Shown one piece after another: positions 33,108 to 34,783 of a DNA stretch of 34,783 nucleotides (its first letter is position 1; each line of letters begins with the position of its first letter). The DNA is taken from assembly GCA_027365145.1 (NCBI GenBank), contig DAHXOA010000041.1, positions 1-34,783 on the forward strand, in the 5' to 3' direction. A model generated the notes under the pieces. It made no database searches. It saw only the letters and a list, made by a program, of their open reading frames with translations, and was not told the origin of the DNA. The position numbers were made by a program, and so were the translations under genes. The DNA comes from Acidimicrobiaceae bacterium (GTDB lineage Bacteria; Actinomycetota; Acidimicrobiia; Acidimicrobiales; RAAP-2).

Positions 33108-34330
33108 ACTGGCTGGAGACCTTGCGCACCGGTTTGGAGGCCACCGTCACCCATCGGCTCCGATCGGGCCTCACCGTGCTCGGCATTCTCATCGGTATCG
33201 CCGCCGTGATCCTGACCGTCGGGCTGGGGGAAGGGGCGCAGAACCAGGTGGCGTCGGAGATCTCCTCGCTCGGCTCGAACCTGCTCACCATCACCCCGGG
33301 GAGCTCGACGTCGTCCACCGGCGTTCGGGGTGGGCTCGGGACGGCCACGACGCTCACCATGGGCGATGCGACGGCGCTCGCTTCCCACACAGTTGCGCCC
33401 GACATCGCCGCGGTCGCGCCCACGACGTCGGTCTCCGAGGTGCTGACGGCGGGGACGAGTACCTGGACCACGTCGGTCGTGGGCACGAGCCCGGCGTGGC
33501 TGAGCGTGCGCGACGAGACCGTCGCCGAGGGGCGGTTCATCACCACCAACGACGTCGCCGATCACGCCATGGTCACGGTGCTGGCATCGACGACATCCGA
33601 GGAGCTCTTCGGCTTCCGTGATCCGGTCGGTCAGACCGTCGACGTCGGCGGCACACCGATGACGGTGGTCGGGGTACTGGCATCGGTCGGCGACTCCTCG
33701 ACCACCAACGAGGACGACCAGGCGGTCGTCCCGATCACCACCGCCCAGGACGTGCTCTCCGGCGGCAGCGACGTGGTCCAGGACATCCTCGTGTCTTCGA
33801 CCTCGTCGGGCACCCTCTCCGGCGCCTACCAGGAAGCCGACGCGGAGCTCCTCGCCCTGCACCACATCACCTCTCCCGCCAATGCCGACTTCACGATCGA
33901 GTCACAGCAACAGGTGCTCTCGACCGCAACATCGGTCGACAAGACCCTCACTGTGCTCCTCGGCGGGATCGCCGGGATCTCCCTCCTCGTCGGTGGCATA
34001 GGGGTCATGAACATCATGCTGGTGTCGGTGACCGAGCGGATCCGGGAGATCGGGCTCCGCAAGGCACTGGGCGCGACCCCGAGCATCATCCGGCGGCAGT
34101 TCCTCGTCGAGGCGTCGGTGTTAGGGCTGGTCGGTGGCGTCCTCGGGGCCGGTCTCGGTCTCCTCGGGGCGGTGGTCCTCCCCCACTTCATCTCGGACCC
34201 GATCGCCATCTCACCGGTCGCCATCGTGGGGTCCATCGTCATCGCCATCTGCATCGGCATCCTCTTCGGTGTCTATCCGGCCAGCCGGGCGGCACGCCTG
34301 GCACCGATCGATGCCCTACGGAGCGAGTAG
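33104..34330 (+). CDS. MacB/FtsX-type ABC transporter permease
   Basis: Membrane subunit, 408 aa, with the four-helix MacB topology. The first membrane helix is at about 20-42 (SGLTVLGILIGIAAVILTVG). A large extracytoplasmic domain covers about 45-280. Three C-terminal helices begin with 'GIAGISLLVGGIGVMNIMLV', followed by 'VTERIREIGLRKALGA', then 'LGLVGGVLGAGLGLLGAVVL' and 'GSIVIAICIGILFGVYPASR'. It ends with 'AARLAPIDALRSE', typical of the family. The GTG start overlaps the ATPase stop (GTGA). With the fusion protein it should form an exporter for a peptide, lipid or drug-like substrate; the substrate cannot be inferred. Confidence 0.95.
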
Positions 34331-34435
34331 CGATGCCGGACCACAGGACCGACCCGCGTTCCACTGGGGCACCAGCGTCTGCAGAGACCGCTGGGCGTAC
34401 CCACACATGCACTACCTCACCGTAAGGAGCACGAG

Positions 34436-34783
34436 ATGGCGAAGCACGCGATGGGAGCCACAGGGCGGCGTTACCGGATCCCGGGCACTCGTCACCTCGT
34501 TGGCCTGCCGGTCCTGGCCACCTGTGCCGTCGTCCTCGCGGCGTGCGGCGGGGGGTCCACCACCACGAGCGCCACGACCAAGACCGGGAGCAGCGCGCCT
34601 GGGCACAGCTCCTCCGCTCCCAGGGGAACTGCGATACCGGGAACGTCCGGGACGCTCGCTGCCATCGACGGCACCTCCCTCGAGGTGCAGAACCCCGCGA
34701 GTGGGCAGACCACCGTCACCTACACGCCGACGACGACGTTCTCCCAGACGGTGCCCGCGTCACTTGCGAACGTGACCGTCGGT
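34436..34783 (+). CDS. Lipoprotein, N-terminal part (truncated by window edge)
   Basis: The frame is open from the ATG at 34436 to the end (116 codons) and is not listed in the ORF track in this form. AAGGAG stands 6 nt upstream. A signal peptide with a lipobox 'VVLAAC' (Cys at about residue 37) is followed by a Gly/Ser/Thr-rich linker. Then comes 'GTLAAIDGTSLEVQNPASGQ' and a Thr-rich strand, resembling DUF5666-like small beta domains. It is probably anchored on the outer face of the membrane. Its place 105 nt after the exporter permease suggests a functional link, but a separate unit is possible. Confidence 0.82.
   Translation, partial: MAKHAMGATGRRYRIPGTRHLVGLPVLATCAVVLAACGGGSTTTSATTKTGSSAPGHSSSAPRGTAIPGTSGTLAAIDGTSLEVQNPASGQTTVTYTPTTTFSQTVPASLANVTVG

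Overview
The window reads as a stretch of a high-GC actinobacterial chromosome. GC-rich codons and GTG starts are common, and two proteins that I know as actinobacterial markers are present: a DUF2469 protein and a SepIVA/DivIVA-like coiled-coil protein. A decayed piece of a 'GGVFxxGxAxFxGSxGG' repeat protein, a type I associate with Acidimicrobiia, suggests that class. This placement is inference; no rRNA or full marker set is present.

Layout. (1) Positions 1-6.9 kb are accessory metabolism, mostly on the plus strand: the 3' end of an IclR regulator, a tightly coupled cobS-cobT pair, a PaaG-like enoyl-CoA hydratase/isomerase, a minus-strand alpha/beta hydrolase and a class III CoA-transferase with permuted segment order. 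(2) Positions 6.9-18.8 kb form a long minus-strand housekeeping block, read as acpP-rnc-mutM-smc-ftsY-ffh-rpsP-khpA-rimM-trmD-rplS-DUF2469-yraN. Many genes overlap by 4-22 nt. It joins acyl carrier, RNA processing, DNA repair, chromosome organisation, SRP targeting and ribosome maturation functions. (3) Positions 18.9-20.8 kb hold a group II truncated haemoglobin (minus) and an acyl-CoA dehydrogenase (plus). They separate acpP-rnc from plsX. (4) Positions 20.8-29.9 kb form a second minus-strand block, read as DAK2-kinase(YloV/FakA-like)-recG-rsmD-coaD-sepIVA-yceD-[secreted protein]-rpmF-plsX. rpmF (59 aa) is absent from the ORF track but clear in the sequence. An unrecognised secreted protein sits between yceD and rpmF, which are usually adjacent. 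(5) At 30 kb rpmB is divergent from the kinase gene. A 0.76-kb gap follows that holds a pseudogene remnant. (6) Positions 31-34.8 kb carry a MacAB-type export operon (membrane fusion protein, ATPase, permease, each start overlapping the previous stop) and a lipoprotein cut by the window edge.

Regulatory signals are modest. Three genes (enoyl-CoA hydratase, secreted protein, DAK2 kinase) have a plausible -10 element ending 6-7 nt before the start codon, as expected for leaderless mRNAs. rpmF has an exact 18-bp palindrome just upstream. A small AT-rich island with a 12-bp inverted repeat lies upstream of the secreted-protein gene. I found no CRISPR array, tRNA, rRNA, insertion sequence or defence system. 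The oddest places are the yceD/rpmF insertion with its control elements, the CobS/CobT pair without a visible CobN, the permuted CoA-transferase and the repeat-protein remnant.
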